Shown: positions 16,862 to 26,017, counted from the first letter of the stretch. The stretch is 48,871 nucleotides of DNA from an uncultured Bacteroidales bacterium (GCA_900539915.1 UQDU01000014.1:1-48871), one strand, 5' to 3'. The notes: generated by a model from the letters alone, not told the origin. Translations and numbers: made by a program.

Positions 16862-17204
16862 AAAGGGAATTTAATGTCTTTAAATACAACTTAAAAATAA
16901 ACAACACACACCTGATATAGGTTTATGACCGCCTATATGGCATCACTGTGACTCATTTTTCACAATAATTTTACAAATTTCGCATAATATCGTCATAATC
17001 ATAATCTACAAAAGCTATAAAGCATCAATTATATGTTAATTATAGTTAATTAGTGAACTTTTTTAAGGGTTAAATTTGGTTTATCTCAAAAAGTGGCCTA
17101 AATTTGCATCGTGTTTTTCATGGTATTAGATTTAAGGTTAACAAAGATTGGTTGTCGTGAGACAATCAATTTCTTTTTTATACCTACTCCAACATGACAG
17201 CAGC
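16862..17204. promoter_or_regulatory. Divergent gap between the symporter and HsdR-N genes
   Basis: No gene is visible. A 7-bp inverted repeat (ATATAGG 16915-16921, CCTATAT 16932-16938) lies 54 bases upstream of the symporter start and might be an operator. The rightward promoter at 17075-17106 is the only other clear signal. No good minus-strand promoter was found. Confidence 0.4.
17075..17106 (+). promoter_or_regulatory. Promoter of the HsdR-N gene
   Basis: TTTG (17075-17078), 20 bases, then TAAATTTG (17099-17106) match the Bacteroidetes promoter consensus. Transcription would start near 17113, leaving a leader of about 90 bases before the ATG at 17205. Confidence 0.7.
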
Positions 17205-17717
17205 ATGGACGTTACCCTGACACTTCCCGAACTAAACCTACCGCCGCACCCGTTGCAGCTGCGCCGTATGCCCGACGGAAACGTCCAGGTCTACGACCCT
17301 CTGAGACTCAAATGGATAATCCTCACGCCCGAGGAGCATGTACGACAGAGGTTTGTGACCTACTTGACCTCATCACTCGGATACCCGGCCGGCATGATGG
17401 CCAACGAAGTGTCGCTGCGCCTCAACGGCACATCAAAGCGATGTGATACCGTGCTGTTTGACCGCTCACGCCGCCCACTGGCCATAATCGAATACAAAGC
17501 CCCCTCCATCCCTATCACACAGGCTGTGTTTGAGCAGATTGTCAGATACAACATGGTGCTCCGCGCCTCATATCTGATGGTCAGCAACGGCCTGAAGCAC
17601 TACTGCTGCCACGTGGCCTATACTCCGCCAAAGGTCACATTCCTCACCGAAATCCCTGCATATGCCGTCATCACAGGCTCCCCTCAAGATACAGCAGTGA
17701 CTCCGGACCGAGATTAA
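17205..17717 (+). CDS. Orphan type I restriction HsdR N-terminal-domain protein
   Basis: The protein of about 170 residues resembles the HsdR_N (PD-(D/E)xK-type nuclease) domain found alone in Bacteroidetes. KRCDTVLFDRSRRPLAIIEYK (about residues 79-99) supplies the D and ExK residues expected of the active site. No HsdM or HsdS gene is nearby, so this is not part of a type I system in this window. The ATG at 17205 is chosen over an upstream TTG at 17148 because it starts the recognisable MDVTLTLPELNLPP stretch. The last 47 bases overlap the 3' end of the convergent WbqC-like gene. Confidence 0.85.
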   Translation: MDVTLTLPELNLPPHPLQLRRMPDGNVQVYDPLRLKWIILTPEEHVRQRFVTYLTSSLGYPAGMMANEVSLRLNGTSKRCDTVLFDRSRRPLAIIEYKAPSIPITQAVFEQIVRYNMVLRASYLMVSNGLKHYCCHVAYTPPKVTFLTEIPAYAVITGSPQDTAVTPDRD

Positions 17718-18300
17718 AAAGCAGGTCGACTATGGACATATGCGGCAGAAAACCGAGCTTGTCCTCACGGACCTGATAATACGGCCTGAAATCCTCAATT
17801 GCAGCCACTCCGCGCCTCATGTCATGCACTGCGGCCGTTTCTGCGCCCAACACACCGTAAGAAGGCATGCGCAGCCCTATCAGGCGGCACACCACAGCGT
17901 CAAGGTCGCGGCAGAAATCCACAAGCCTCGTCCCGACACGCCCGGCATCAAACAGCCCTGCGAAATCATCGGCATAGAATTCGAAATAGGGAGTGCGCCC
18001 GTAGGCACTCTCCAGCGCCGTCATGGCAGTCAGCCACCAAGGGCTGTGGTCAGAGAGAAGTATGTCGGATAAGAGGGTGCCATGATGGACGGCAGGATGC
18101 ACGATGGGCACCGTCACGTTGAGTGCTCCGCGTGTATCGGCAATGGTGAAGCGGTGGGTGGGCTTTGCCCTCTTGTCATAGGGCAAGCCGACATCCACCG
18201 CCACAGAGCCGTGGGATGCCATGTGGATGTAGCGGTCGACCGACCCGAGCAGTTCAGGCCGCAAAAGCAGCGGCGGAGCGTCAGTTGCCGGCATTGGCAT
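17671..18300 (-). CDS. WbqC-like family protein
   Basis: A 209-residue protein resembling the WbqC-like family, whose members occur in polysaccharide gene clusters and next to lepB in Bacteroidetes. It contains the typical ALESAYGRTPYFEFY stretch near residue 92 and the C-terminal FLPHMSIVDLLFNLGPES region near 190. Biochemical function is unknown. The likely start is ATG at 18300 (or 18294), which overlaps the end of lepB by about 20 bases and implies translational coupling. Its 3' end overlaps the convergent HsdR-N gene by 47 bases. Confidence 0.85.
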   Translation of the reverse strand: MPMPATDAPPLLLRPELLGSVDRYIHMASHGSVAVDVGLPYDKRAKPTHRFTIADTRGALNVTVPIVHPAVHHGTLLSDILLSDHSPWWLTAMTALESAYGRTPYFEFYADDFAGLFDAGRVGTRLVDFCRDLDAVVCRLIGLRMPSYGVLGAETAAVHDMRRGVAAIEDFRPYYQVREDKLGFLPHMSIVDLLFNLGPESLLYLEGSL

Positions 18301-19723
18301 CCATGAATATACGGTTCCAGCGCATCTTGCCGTCAAGCCAGCCTTTATCCTTATCAAGCGATATGAGCACACGCATGGGCTTGCCTACGATATGGTCCTC
18401 GGGCACGAATCCCCAGAAACGGGAGTCGAGCGAATTGTCGCGGTTGTCGCCCATCATGAAGTAATAGTCCATCTGGAAGGTATAGGTATCCTGCGGTTTT
18501 CCGCCGATCCAAAGCTTACCGTCGCGCCACTGCGCATCAGTGTTATGCTCGTAATTGCGTATCACACGCTCGTAGGTCTGCCATGCTTTCCGGTTCATCT
18601 TGATTGTGGCACCCTTGCGCGGAATCCACAGCGGCCCGTAGTCGGCAATGGTCCAGTCGGTGGCCACGCCATAGGGGAACACATCATCGCTCGGCCATAC
18701 AGGCTGCTGCATGATGTTGACAAAGCCCGGCATAGCTTTCAGACGGCTGACCATCCCGGGTGTCAGCGGCGACACATAAATCGGAGGCACAGAGCCGTCG
18801 GCATTAACGCGGAATCCCGAAAGCCTGACGCCCTCTATCTCCTCAGGCTGGATGGTCAGATAGTGGCGGTCATCTTCAGATATGCCCAATGCCTCAAAAT
18901 CGGCATCCGAGAGCATACGGCCGTCAAACTGGTAGAAATAATTATGCTGCACGGTCTCAGGCTGCGGAAGCGCCTTGCCATTGATATGCACCACCCCTCC
19001 GACTATGGAGAGCGTATCTCCGGGGAGTCCCACGCACCGCTTGACATAATTTTCGCGGCGGTCAACAGGGCGGTATATCACTTCGCCAAACTGCTCCTTA
19101 TTGCCTCGGACCGCATCGCGTCCGAAGTGCCGCACGAGAGTATAGTAGTCAGGATTCTGCACCTTAAGCGCCACCGTGTCACCGGCAGGGAAGTTAAACA
19201 CCACGATGTCGCCACGCTTGACCGTAGTATATCCCTTGAGGCGGTGGTATTTCCACTCGGGCCACTCAAGATAGCTCTTGGTGTTGACAATCGGCAGGGT
19301 ATTCTGCACCAAGGGGAGATGTATGGGGGTGTTGGGCACACGTGGGCCGTAAGCCATCTTGTTGACCCAAAGATAGTCGCCCACAAGCAGCGTCTTCTCA
19401 AGCGACGAAGACGGTATCTGATAGTTCTGCCCTACAAACGTGAAGATGAAATACACCAGAATCAGCGCGTAGAGTATCGCGTCCACCCATCCCATCACAC
19501 TGCGCAGAGCGGCATTTTTTGACTTCTTCCACCATGTCAGGGGTATATAGCCGGTGATATAGATGTCAAAAAGCAGGATATAGGCCAGGAGCACCCAGGG
19601 ATTTCCGAGCCAAATCACCCATGCGAAAAACAGGAGGGAGACCACCGCGAAACGTATCCATCGGGTAGTCTTCACAGAGCGGATGCGGGACTTGAAATCC
19701 TCGCCTAAAGATTTGTCAGACAT
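18281..19723 (-). CDS. lepB: Signal peptidase I, long Bacteroidetes form
   Basis: A 480-residue inner-membrane protease that removes signal peptides from exported proteins. Two or three membrane segments lie in residues 22-95. The catalytic Ser is in IPSSSLEKTLLVGD (Ser107 by alignment with E. coli Ser90), and the general-base Lys is in ENYVKRCVGLPGDTLSI. The C-terminal signature is GDNRDNSLDSRFWGFVPEDH (near 425). The insertion between the Ser and Lys boxes and after the Lys box makes it much longer than the E. coli enzyme, as is common in this phylum. It starts 3 bases after the dapB stop and overlaps the WbqC-like gene. Confidence 0.95.
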   Translation of the reverse strand: MSDKSLGEDFKSRIRSVKTTRWIRFAVVSLLFFAWVIWLGNPWVLLAYILLFDIYITGYIPLTWWKKSKNAALRSVMGWVDAILYALILVYFIFTFVGQNYQIPSSSLEKTLLVGDYLWVNKMAYGPRVPNTPIHLPLVQNTLPIVNTKSYLEWPEWKYHRLKGYTTVKRGDIVVFNFPAGDTVALKVQNPDYYTLVRHFGRDAVRGNKEQFGEVIYRPVDRRENYVKRCVGLPGDTLSIVGGVVHINGKALPQPETVQHNYFYQFDGRMLSDADFEALGISEDDRHYLTIQPEEIEGVRLSGFRVNADGSVPPIYVSPLTPGMVSRLKAMPGFVNIMQQPVWPSDDVFPYGVATDWTIADYGPLWIPRKGATIKMNRKAWQTYERVIRNYEHNTDAQWRDGKLWIGGKPQDTYTFQMDYYFMMGDNRDNSLDSRFWGFVPEDHIVGKPMRVLISLDKDKGWLDGKMRWNRIFMDANAGN

Positions 19724-19726
19724 TGA

Positions 19727-20470
19727 TCAGCGTTGGGTATCGTCAGAAGAAATAAGTTCGTGCATCATCTCATCCATAGAGTGTACGCCGGTGCGCGATG
19801 CGAGCCACTCGGCAGCCATCACTGCGCCGAGAGCAAAACCTTCACGGGTCTTGGCGCTGTGCTTGATGGATATGCTGTCGATAGGCGACTCCCATGTGAT
19901 TTCATGGATGCCCGGCACCTCGGCGCGGCGTATATGGCTGACTATCATCGCATCTTCGGCTGCCGGAGCCTCCTCAACCCACCGGTCTATGCGGTCATTC
20001 TCGGCTATGATACCCTCGGCGAGCGTAACGGCTGTGCCGCTCGGATGATCGAGCTTGTGCACATGGTGTGTCTCGGTCATATCGGGCACATACTGGGGGA
20101 ACTTGTTCATCACACGGGCGAGATAGCGGTTGAGTGCCATGAAGATATTGACGCCGATACTGAAATTGCTGCTCCACATCATGCCTCGTCCGAGAGATTC
20201 CGCGAGTTTTTCTACCTCGGGGAGCTTGTCGGCCCATCCGGTGGAGCCTGACACCACGTTGACCCCGGCCTTGAGGGCTCGGGTGCAGTTGTCGGCGGCA
20301 GTGTGGGGAGTGGTAAATTCTATGGCCACGTCGGCTGTGGCGAAGTCTGCCGATTCGATGTCGGCATTATTGTCTATATCTATGATCTTGACTATCTCGT
20401 GTCCGCGGCTGCGGGCTATCTGTTCGATGATATGGCCCATTTTGCCATATCCTATCAGAGCAAGTTTCAT
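19727..20470 (-). CDS. dapB: 4-hydroxy-tetrahydrodipicolinate reductase
   Basis: A 247-residue cytoplasmic enzyme of the lysine and meso-diaminopimelate pathway. It reduces hydroxy-tetrahydrodipicolinate with NAD(P)H. GYGKMGHII (residues 7-15) is the dinucleotide-binding loop, EFTTPHTAADN is near residue 50, and the catalytic stretch ETHHVHKLDHPSGTAV is near 133. It sits in a leftward run with the small membrane protein gene (44-bp gap upstream) and lepB (3-bp gap downstream), an arrangement found in other Bacteroidales. Confidence 0.95.
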   Translation of the reverse strand: MKLALIGYGKMGHIIEQIARSRGHEIVKIIDIDNNADIESADFATADVAIEFTTPHTAADNCTRALKAGVNVVSGSTGWADKLPEVEKLAESLGRGMMWSSNFSIGVNIFMALNRYLARVMNKFPQYVPDMTETHHVHKLDHPSGTAVTLAEGIIAENDRIDRWVEEAPAAEDAMIVSHIRRAEVPGIHEITWESPIDSISIKHSAKTREGFALGAVMAAEWLASRTGVHSMDEMMHELISSDDTQR

Positions 20471-20514
20471 TACAGGATAATATGTATATTGAGTGTAAGT
20501 GTTTGTTTGTCAGT

Positions 20515-20886
20515 CTATTTAATCAGTTTCTCCTTACGCGCCATGCGTGGTATCATAATGGACGTGTAGACCTGTATGGCGCCGCCGGCAAGCGTGAAAG
20601 CGAGCCAGTCCATCTGCCCGGCTTTTTCGTAGAACATGAAGAACGTGGCCACACAGAAGAAAATGGCACACCATGTCTCCAGCCTATAGAGACGCCGTAG
20701 TCTCAGGCTCGCCCCTTTAGGCACTATGGCAGATATGCGGCTGTAGAGAAGCACCACAGCTCCGCTGCCGTAGATATATTTCCAGGCATCGCCTTCCACT
20801 CTCAGCAGAGGCATCACCGTACCTGCCATGATCAGCAGCAGCGACACAGTGATAAGCCACATGATTATATTCTGGTTCTTTATCAT
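20515..20886 (-). CDS. Small polytopic membrane protein, unknown function
   Basis: A 123-residue protein with four predicted membrane segments (about residues 8-27, 38-52, 70-86 and 92-110), and basic residues at the C-terminus (RMARKEKLIK). I do not recognise a named family. It sits between the ftsB-like gene and dapB, with 44-base gaps on both sides, so it is probably cotranscribed with them. Nothing in it suggests an enzyme. Confidence 0.75.
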   Translation of the reverse strand: MIKNQNIIMWLITVSLLLIMAGTVMPLLRVEGDAWKYIYGSGAVVLLYSRISAIVPKGASLRLRRLYRLETWCAIFFCVATFFMFYEKAGQMDWLAFTLAGGAIQVYTSIMIPRMARKEKLIK

Positions 20887-20930
20887 ATGATGCTATATGT
20901 TATTAAAAAGTTTCAGGCAGGTATGGTTTT

Positions 20931-21230
20931 TTACTCCACGAGATAGATATCCTCATTGGGACGCTGCATGTGATATTGCTCACGCACAATCTGCTCCATG
21001 GCCTCGCGGTCGGTATCAAGCCGGGAATTCATCTCGCGGTAATACTCCAGCGAATCGCGGTTGGCCTTGATTTCAGCCTTGAGATTGTCTATCTCGCCCT
21101 CATACTGATAGTGGTTAAGTATGGAATTGTCATTGAAAAACAGCACGTACACCAGCGCACCTGCTATGACCAGTGCGCTGACCGATATGTAACGCTTGCA
21201 CCAAGCGATAAAACTGCCTCGTCCGTCCAT
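20931..21230 (-). CDS. FtsB/DivIC-like septum formation protein
   Basis: A 99-residue bitopic protein with a membrane helix at about residues 14-30, a coiled coil at about 42-75 and the family end ERE-like stretch AMEQIVREQYHMQRPNEDIY. FtsB/DivIC proteins join FtsL and FtsQ in the divisome. It is the first gene of the leftward run ending in the WbqC-like gene. Its promoter overlaps that of the divergent DUF3078 gene. Confidence 0.85.
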   Translation of the reverse strand: MDGRGSFIAWCKRYISVSALVIAGALVYVLFFNDNSILNHYQYEGEIDNLKAEIKANRDSLEYYREMNSRLDTDREAMEQIVREQYHMQRPNEDIYLVE

Positions 21231-21277
21231 CTATTATAATCAGTAGGAAATGAGACCCTTGCAGGGCATTATAGCGA

Positions 21278-21305
21278 CAAATGTACAAAATTTTTGCTAA
21301 ATTTG
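21278..21305. promoter_or_regulatory. Overlapping divergent promoters
   Basis: TACATTTG on the minus strand (21285-21278) faces the ftsB-like gene and TAAATTTG on the plus strand (21298-21305) faces the DUF3078 gene. Both match TAnnTTTG. The boxes are only 12 bases apart, so the two polymerases would exclude each other. -33 boxes are poor. Confidence 0.55.
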
Positions 21306-21331
21306 CACTTTACTTAACTTAAAGTCGACTG

Positions 21332-22720
21332 ATGTATCCATTCACCGCTGTCCTGCATAAGATATTGCTGTGTGTCTCCGTGCTGTCTGTCATGCTTTGG
21401 CCGTCACACTCCCACGCCGCGCCCCAGCGGCTCAAGGCCTCGCATGCCGCAGGTACCGCTGCAAACAGCCCTGACACTGCCGCCACGGCATCCCGGCCGA
21501 TAATCACTTTTGACGACATAGAGCTGCCTGACAGCAGCGTATTCCGGACGTATGCACGCATCACTCCACGCGACATGCGCGAACCGATATTTTCCACCTA
21601 CCGCGTCATGGACTTTCCGTCAGAGGTGCTGCATGCCCCTGCCTCCAAGGCCGACAGTCTGCTGCCCGTAGCCGGGCGAGAGTGGCTTGACAACGCTCTG
21701 TTTGTCGACTCACTGGTCAATGTGCTGAAGCAGAACTACATGATAGCATATCCGCTCCTGGTCCGTTACAATGAGCGCATGCTCCCTAATCCGCCCAAAC
21801 GCTACCGTGCGGTGGTTGACCCGTCGCGCATGCAGATAGTCATGATGGAGGAACTGCCTGACAAGTCCAACAATCCCGCAAAAGTGGAGGTTGACGTCAA
21901 GCCGGAGTACTGGCTGCACTCGTTTGGCGCATCGTTGCAGATGTCACAGGCCTATATTTCACCCAACTGGTATCAGGGCGGCAAAAACGCCCTCAGTTTC
22001 ATCGGGAGCATAGGCTACGGGGTGAAGCTCAATCAGAAATTCTATCCCAAGCAGATGCTTGAGGCCTCGATTTCCTACAAACTGGCCATGTCAAGCACTC
22101 CCGATGACTCTCTACGCAAGGTGCAGATCACCGAGGACCTCCTGCAGCTGACAGCCAAAGGGGGTATCAAAGCGTTTAACCACTGGTTTTACTCGGTGGC
22201 CCTCAACTTCAAGACCCAGCTGTTTAAGAGCTATCCCATCAACTCAAACCAGCTCTCGGCTGCCTTCCTCTCCCCCGGAGAACTCAACCTCGGCCTCGGT
22301 ATGACCTACGATTACGTATCGCCATCAAAGAAATTCAGCCTCAACGCATCCATATCGCCGATTTCTTGGAACATGAAGATGGTCACCAACACCAACATGG
22401 ACCCGGCATCGTTCGGCATTGACAACGGCCACCGCACCGACAATCAGATCGGTTCCAGCACCGAAATCAAGCTTGACTGGAAGATTACACGCGACATATC
22501 GCTGCAGTCACGCCTGTTTGCATTCACCCAGTATGAGGACTCGCAGCTTGACTGGGAAAACACCATCAACTTCTCCATCAACCGCTTCCTCTCGGCCATG
22601 CTCTACGCCCATCTGCGCTATGACTCCACCACTCCGCGGATTGACGACAGCAACTGGCACTACTGGCAGTTCAAAGAAATCCTCTCACTCGGCTTCAGCT
22701 ATAAGTTCAGCACCATCTGA
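21332..22720 (+). CDS. DUF3078 outer-membrane beta-barrel-like protein
   Basis: A 462-residue secreted protein with a signal peptide (about 1-28, ending SHAA). The central and C-terminal parts are barrel-like strands typical of DUF3078, including SYGV-type alternation after WYQGGKNALSFIGSIGYG (near residue 210) and FSLNASISPISWNMKMV (near 337). The protein ends LGFSYKFSTI with alternating hydrophobic residues. The family is restricted to Bacteroidetes and its role is unknown. It opens a rightward run with an 11-base gap to the next gene. Confidence 0.85.
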   Translation: MYPFTAVLHKILLCVSVLSVMLWPSHSHAAPQRLKASHAAGTAANSPDTAATASRPIITFDDIELPDSSVFRTYARITPRDMREPIFSTYRVMDFPSEVLHAPASKADSLLPVAGREWLDNALFVDSLVNVLKQNYMIAYPLLVRYNERMLPNPPKRYRAVVDPSRMQIVMMEELPDKSNNPAKVEVDVKPEYWLHSFGASLQMSQAYISPNWYQGGKNALSFIGSIGYGVKLNQKFYPKQMLEASISYKLAMSSTPDDSLRKVQITEDLLQLTAKGGIKAFNHWFYSVALNFKTQLFKSYPINSNQLSAAFLSPGELNLGLGMTYDYVSPSKKFSLNASISPISWNMKMVTNTNMDPASFGIDNGHRTDNQIGSSTEIKLDWKITRDISLQSRLFAFTQYEDSQLDWENTINFSINRFLSAMLYAHLRYDSTTPRIDDSNWHYWQFKEILSLGFSYKFSTI

Positions 22721-22731
22721 CACTCTGACTC

Positions 22732-23199
22732 ATGAGATACTCCCTCCTCGCCGCGGCATTGCTCTTGCTTGCCGTTTCATCCCACGCACGCAGACAGTCG
22801 ACCACGCGCCATGTCAACAGGAGCGCCATAGACTCCGGGCCAGCGTATCCTGTCAATGACACCATCGCCGTGACCGATGCCGAAATCAGGCTCACAGGCT
22901 ACGACAAGCCGCTCAGAGCCACCCGTGAGAGCATGTTTGTGACCTCATCGCTAAGCGACACGATACGGGGTCTGCGGGTGCAGATTGACTATTACGACAT
23001 GTCCGGACGCAGACTCCATTCACGCGAAGTGGACATCAACGCCGTCATCCCTCCTTCCGACACCCGTAACGTAGCCTTCAGATCCTGGGACACGCAGAAA
23101 TCATTTTACTACCACCTCGGCGCAAAGCCTCGCAGCGGCTCAGCGACCCCCTATAGAGTCGAAGCCCATATAATCTACGTCATAACCGACCACCGATAG
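22732..23199 (+). CDS. Hypothetical secreted protein
   Basis: A 155-residue protein with a clear signal peptide (about 1-19, LLLLAVSSHA). The mature part looks like one beta-sandwich, with TGYDKPLRATRESMFVTS near 60 and LRVQIDYYDMSGRRLHSREV near 85. The second stretch resembles FxLYD-type extracellular domains. No catalytic residues are recognised. It lies 11 bases after the DUF3078 gene and 9 bases before the MATE gene, so an operon is likely. Confidence 0.75.
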   Translation: MRYSLLAAALLLLAVSSHARRQSTTRHVNRSAIDSGPAYPVNDTIAVTDAEIRLTGYDKPLRATRESMFVTSSLSDTIRGLRVQIDYYDMSGRRLHSREVDINAVIPPSDTRNVAFRSWDTQKSFYYHLGAKPRSGSATPYRVEAHIIYVITDHR

Positions 23200-23208
23200 A
23201 CATCCGTA

Positions 23209-24606
23209 ATGACCGCAACCGACACCAACCGCAACCAACGCTTGCAGCAGCTCGCCGACAGCCCTGTCGGACGGTTGCTGTGGCAATACAGCCTCCCGGC
23301 AGTGGTGGGCATGCTCGTGGTGTCGCTCTACAATGTGGTCGACCGCATATTTATCGGCCAGGGAGTAGGACCTGAGGCCATCGCCGGTCTCGCTGTGACC
23401 CTCCCGGTGATGAATCTTTCTGCCGCTCTCGGAGTCCTCGTAGGCGGAGGTGCCGCGGCGCGTATTTCCGTGATGCTCGGAGCCGGCGACACCGACAGCG
23501 CGTTCCGCACACTCGGCAACGCCCTCGTCATGTCGGTCTCCATCGCCATTACATACATCACGGTGTTTGCCCTGTTTCTTGACGACATCCTGATGGCGTT
23601 CGGAGCTTCAGAGGCCACACTGCCCTATGCCCACGAGTTCATCGTATATCTGTTACCGGGCTTCCTCCTGATAAATGTAACACTCAGCTTCAACAACATC
23701 ATGCGCGCATCCGGCTACCCGATGCGTGCCATGATCACCAACTTCATCGGAGCCGGCATCAACGTGGCACTCGACCCGATATTTATCTTCGGATTAGACA
23801 TGGGCATCAAAGGAGCCGCCATAGCCACGGTCATATCCATGATAATATCGGGGATATACGTGATGAAGCATTTCTTCAGGACTGACTCCACGGTGCATTT
23901 CCGCCGTGGCATATACGGCCTTGACCGACGCATAGTGTGGGGCATAGTGGCCATAGGCGCCGCACCGTCGCTCATCAATGCCGCTGCAAGCGCGGTCAAT
24001 GCCATAATCAACAACTCCTTGCTCCGCTATGGCGGCGACACGGCCGTGGCGGCAGCCGGCATATTCACCACGCTGTCAACCCTCGCAGTAATGTCAATGA
24101 GCGGCATCGCCCAGGGCATGCAGCCTATCGTGGGGTTCAATTACGGAGCCGGACGTTTCAGCCGCATGAAACGCACATACTACCTCGCAGTAGCTTCGGC
24201 ATCGGCCATATCCATCATCAGCATGGCCGTAGGCTATCTCATACCCGACCTGTGGGCTAAAGCCTTCACCACATCAGAATCTCTGATTGACACGACTGTC
24301 AATGCCTTCCACCATGGCTTCTGGGCATTCTGGCTCGTAGGCTTCCAGGTCATCTCTACGACATTCTTCCAGAGCATCGGCAAAGCCGGCAAAAGCATCT
24401 TCCTGTCGCTGGCACGTCAGGTAATCTTCCTCATACCTCTGATGCTGTGGCTTCCGCGCACCATGCAGCTCGATGGCATCTGGCTCGCCTTCCCCCTCGG
24501 CGACCTCGCAGCCACCCTCTGCACCCTCGTGCTCATCCTCTACCAGTGGCGACTGTTTGCCCGCATCACCTCCGGCACCCGCCCCTTCCACCCCGAATCA
24601 TTATAA
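23209..24606 (+). CDS. MATE-family multidrug/sodium antiporter
   Basis: A 465-residue inner-membrane exporter with twelve predicted segments in two related halves. Family marks include LPAVVGMLVVSLYNVVDRIF near residue 30, LGVLVGGGAAARISVMLG near 80, and the second-half stretch GIAQGMQPIVGFNYGAGRF near 300. MATE proteins expel cationic compounds in exchange for sodium or protons. The substrate cannot be read from sequence. It follows the small secreted protein gene by 9 bases and precedes the acyltransferase gene by 14 bases. Confidence 0.93.
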   Translation: MTATDTNRNQRLQQLADSPVGRLLWQYSLPAVVGMLVVSLYNVVDRIFIGQGVGPEAIAGLAVTLPVMNLSAALGVLVGGGAAARISVMLGAGDTDSAFRTLGNALVMSVSIAITYITVFALFLDDILMAFGASEATLPYAHEFIVYLLPGFLLINVTLSFNNIMRASGYPMRAMITNFIGAGINVALDPIFIFGLDMGIKGAAIATVISMIISGIYVMKHFFRTDSTVHFRRGIYGLDRRIVWGIVAIGAAPSLINAAASAVNAIINNSLLRYGGDTAVAAAGIFTTLSTLAVMSMSGIAQGMQPIVGFNYGAGRFSRMKRTYYLAVASASAISIISMAVGYLIPDLWAKAFTTSESLIDTTVNAFHHGFWAFWLVGFQVISTTFFQSIGKAGKSIFLSLARQVIFLIPLMLWLPRTMQLDGIWLAFPLGDLAATLCTLVLILYQWRLFARITSGTRPFHPESL

Positions 24607-24620
24607 CATCTCCTACTCGT

Positions 24621-25754
24621 GTGATTAATAACCGGACAGCTATACCTTCACATACACAATCCACTGGCGACCAGGCGACTATACGAAACGAGAATATTAC
24701 CGTAGCCAAGGGTATCGGCATCATCCTGGTGGTCATAAGCCATAGCGGATTGCCTCTGCCTTTGAACCAATTCATCTTCGTGTTCCATGTGCCGCTGTTT
24801 TTCATAGTGGCCGGTTACTGCTTCAAGACTGCCTACTGCAATGCTCCGCTCAAATTCGCCCGACGCAGAGCCAAGGGCCTGTGGTGGCCGTTTGTCAAGT
24901 GGAATCTGATTTTCATTCTGCTCCACAATGCCCTCTATGCCATGGGTATCATTGATAACGCCTACGACACCCATGGCCATCTGACCGCCATAGCCGAAAC
25001 ATTACTTATGATCAAACCGGAGCCGATGTTAGCCGGACTCTGGTTTCTGGCAGGGCTCTTTTTCGCTTCTCTGATTAGCTGGATAGTTCTTTGGGCAACC
25101 GGATGCAACATAAAGAATGTATCGGCATGGGCAGCAGTGATGATGATATGTGTCATCCTGCTCAACCTGTTTCTATCTGACAACCGCATCGTTATGAGGC
25201 TGTCAGGCTTTATCCACTTCGCCATCTATTTCCTGACCGGCTTCGTGCTCAAGGGCATACATAACCGCTACAAGTCAACCCGTAGACGCCTTATAGCCAC
25301 GTCAATATTATGCCTGATTCTGACTGGGACAGCGTCTGTCTACTTCCCCGGGGCAATCTTCACCCTATTCACATGGCAGGTGCCGTTGAGGTTTGTCGGA
25401 TCTGTGGCCGGTGTCATAGGTGTGCTGATACTCAGCTCACACATACCCCACGGACGGCTCAGACGATTCATCGTTTTCTGCGGAGAGAGCACAATTCTCA
25501 TACTCGTGTGGCACTTCCTTGCATTCAAACTCTTTACCTACATCCTCATAAACGCCTACGGACTCCCACACGAGAATCTTCTGGAAACCCCAATCCACAT
25601 GGGACTCGCACGATATTACTGGGTGGCATATGCAGCCGTAGGCCTACTCATACCTCTCGGAATCCAGGTAGCATACAACTTCCTTAAAAACAAGTTTCTA
25701 CATCTTGGAAAAAAGACTAACTTTGTGCCATGGGGCAGTTCATGGCAAAGTTAA
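24621..25754 (+). CDS. Acyltransferase 3 family membrane protein
   Basis: A 377-residue polytopic protein of the acyltransferase-3 (OafA/NodX-like) family, which transfers acetyl or similar groups to surface glycans. The N-terminal motif NITVAKGIGIILVVISHSG contains the family His, followed by FVFHVPLFFIVAGYCF and about ten membrane segments. No ATG is available near the start of homology. The GTG at 24621, 14 bases after the MATE stop, is chosen. The open frame extends further upstream but would overlap the MATE gene by over 150 bases. The target glycan is unknown. Confidence 0.82.
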   Translation: MINNRTAIPSHTQSTGDQATIRNENITVAKGIGIILVVISHSGLPLPLNQFIFVFHVPLFFIVAGYCFKTAYCNAPLKFARRRAKGLWWPFVKWNLIFILLHNALYAMGIIDNAYDTHGHLTAIAETLLMIKPEPMLAGLWFLAGLFFASLISWIVLWATGCNIKNVSAWAAVMMICVILLNLFLSDNRIVMRLSGFIHFAIYFLTGFVLKGIHNRYKSTRRRLIATSILCLILTGTASVYFPGAIFTLFTWQVPLRFVGSVAGVIGVLILSSHIPHGRLRRFIVFCGESTILILVWHFLAFKLFTYILINAYGLPHENLLETPIHMGLARYYWVAYAAVGLLIPLGIQVAYNFLKNKFLHLGKKTNFVPWGSSWQS

Positions 25755-26017
25755 GCATGATAGTTGTATGGGTTGCAGCATCCTTGCAGCCAGTTTACGG
25801 GCGTTCTCCCCTCTATAGGCCTGATGCAATGGTGGATGGCGGAGGACGGTCGGTCATGCGCAGGTCATTGCTGCTCGACTCCCTCAATCGCGACGGCAAC
25901 CGCCTATTGACGACTCCACGGCTCCGCTACCGCCACGAGATAGAGATGGGGAGCAGATATTCGGACTTCAATGTCGATTCGGCCCTGATTCATTTCCACA
26001 AAGCCGATGGCTGCTGA
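25730..26017 (+). pseudogene. Short remnant resembling the N-terminus of a DUF6377-type regulator
   Basis: The 95-residue frame overlaps the acyltransferase gene by 25 bases. It has a signal-like start (MAKLSMIVVWVAASLQPVYG). The end, YSDFNVDSALIHFHKADGC, resembles the N-terminal periplasmic region of DUF6377-type regulators, which usually have an EY..FN.DSAL motif before TPR-like helices. The frame then stops. The rest of such a protein (TPR region, membrane helix, HTH) is missing; the next gene is secDF. It may instead be a real short secreted protein. Homology is judged by eye. Confidence 0.4.

Noticed and set aside
17148..17204. TTG-started extension of the HsdR-N protein
   Set aside because: The extension has no homology-like features and the ATG at 17205 starts the conserved part, although the promoter alone would allow both.
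17205..17717. Type I restriction-modification locus
   Set aside because: Only an isolated N-terminal nuclease-like domain is present, with no helicase, HsdM or HsdS.
18392..19522. 376-codon frame opposite lepB
   Set aside because: It lies entirely within lepB, which has full catalytic motifs; the product is unlike any family.
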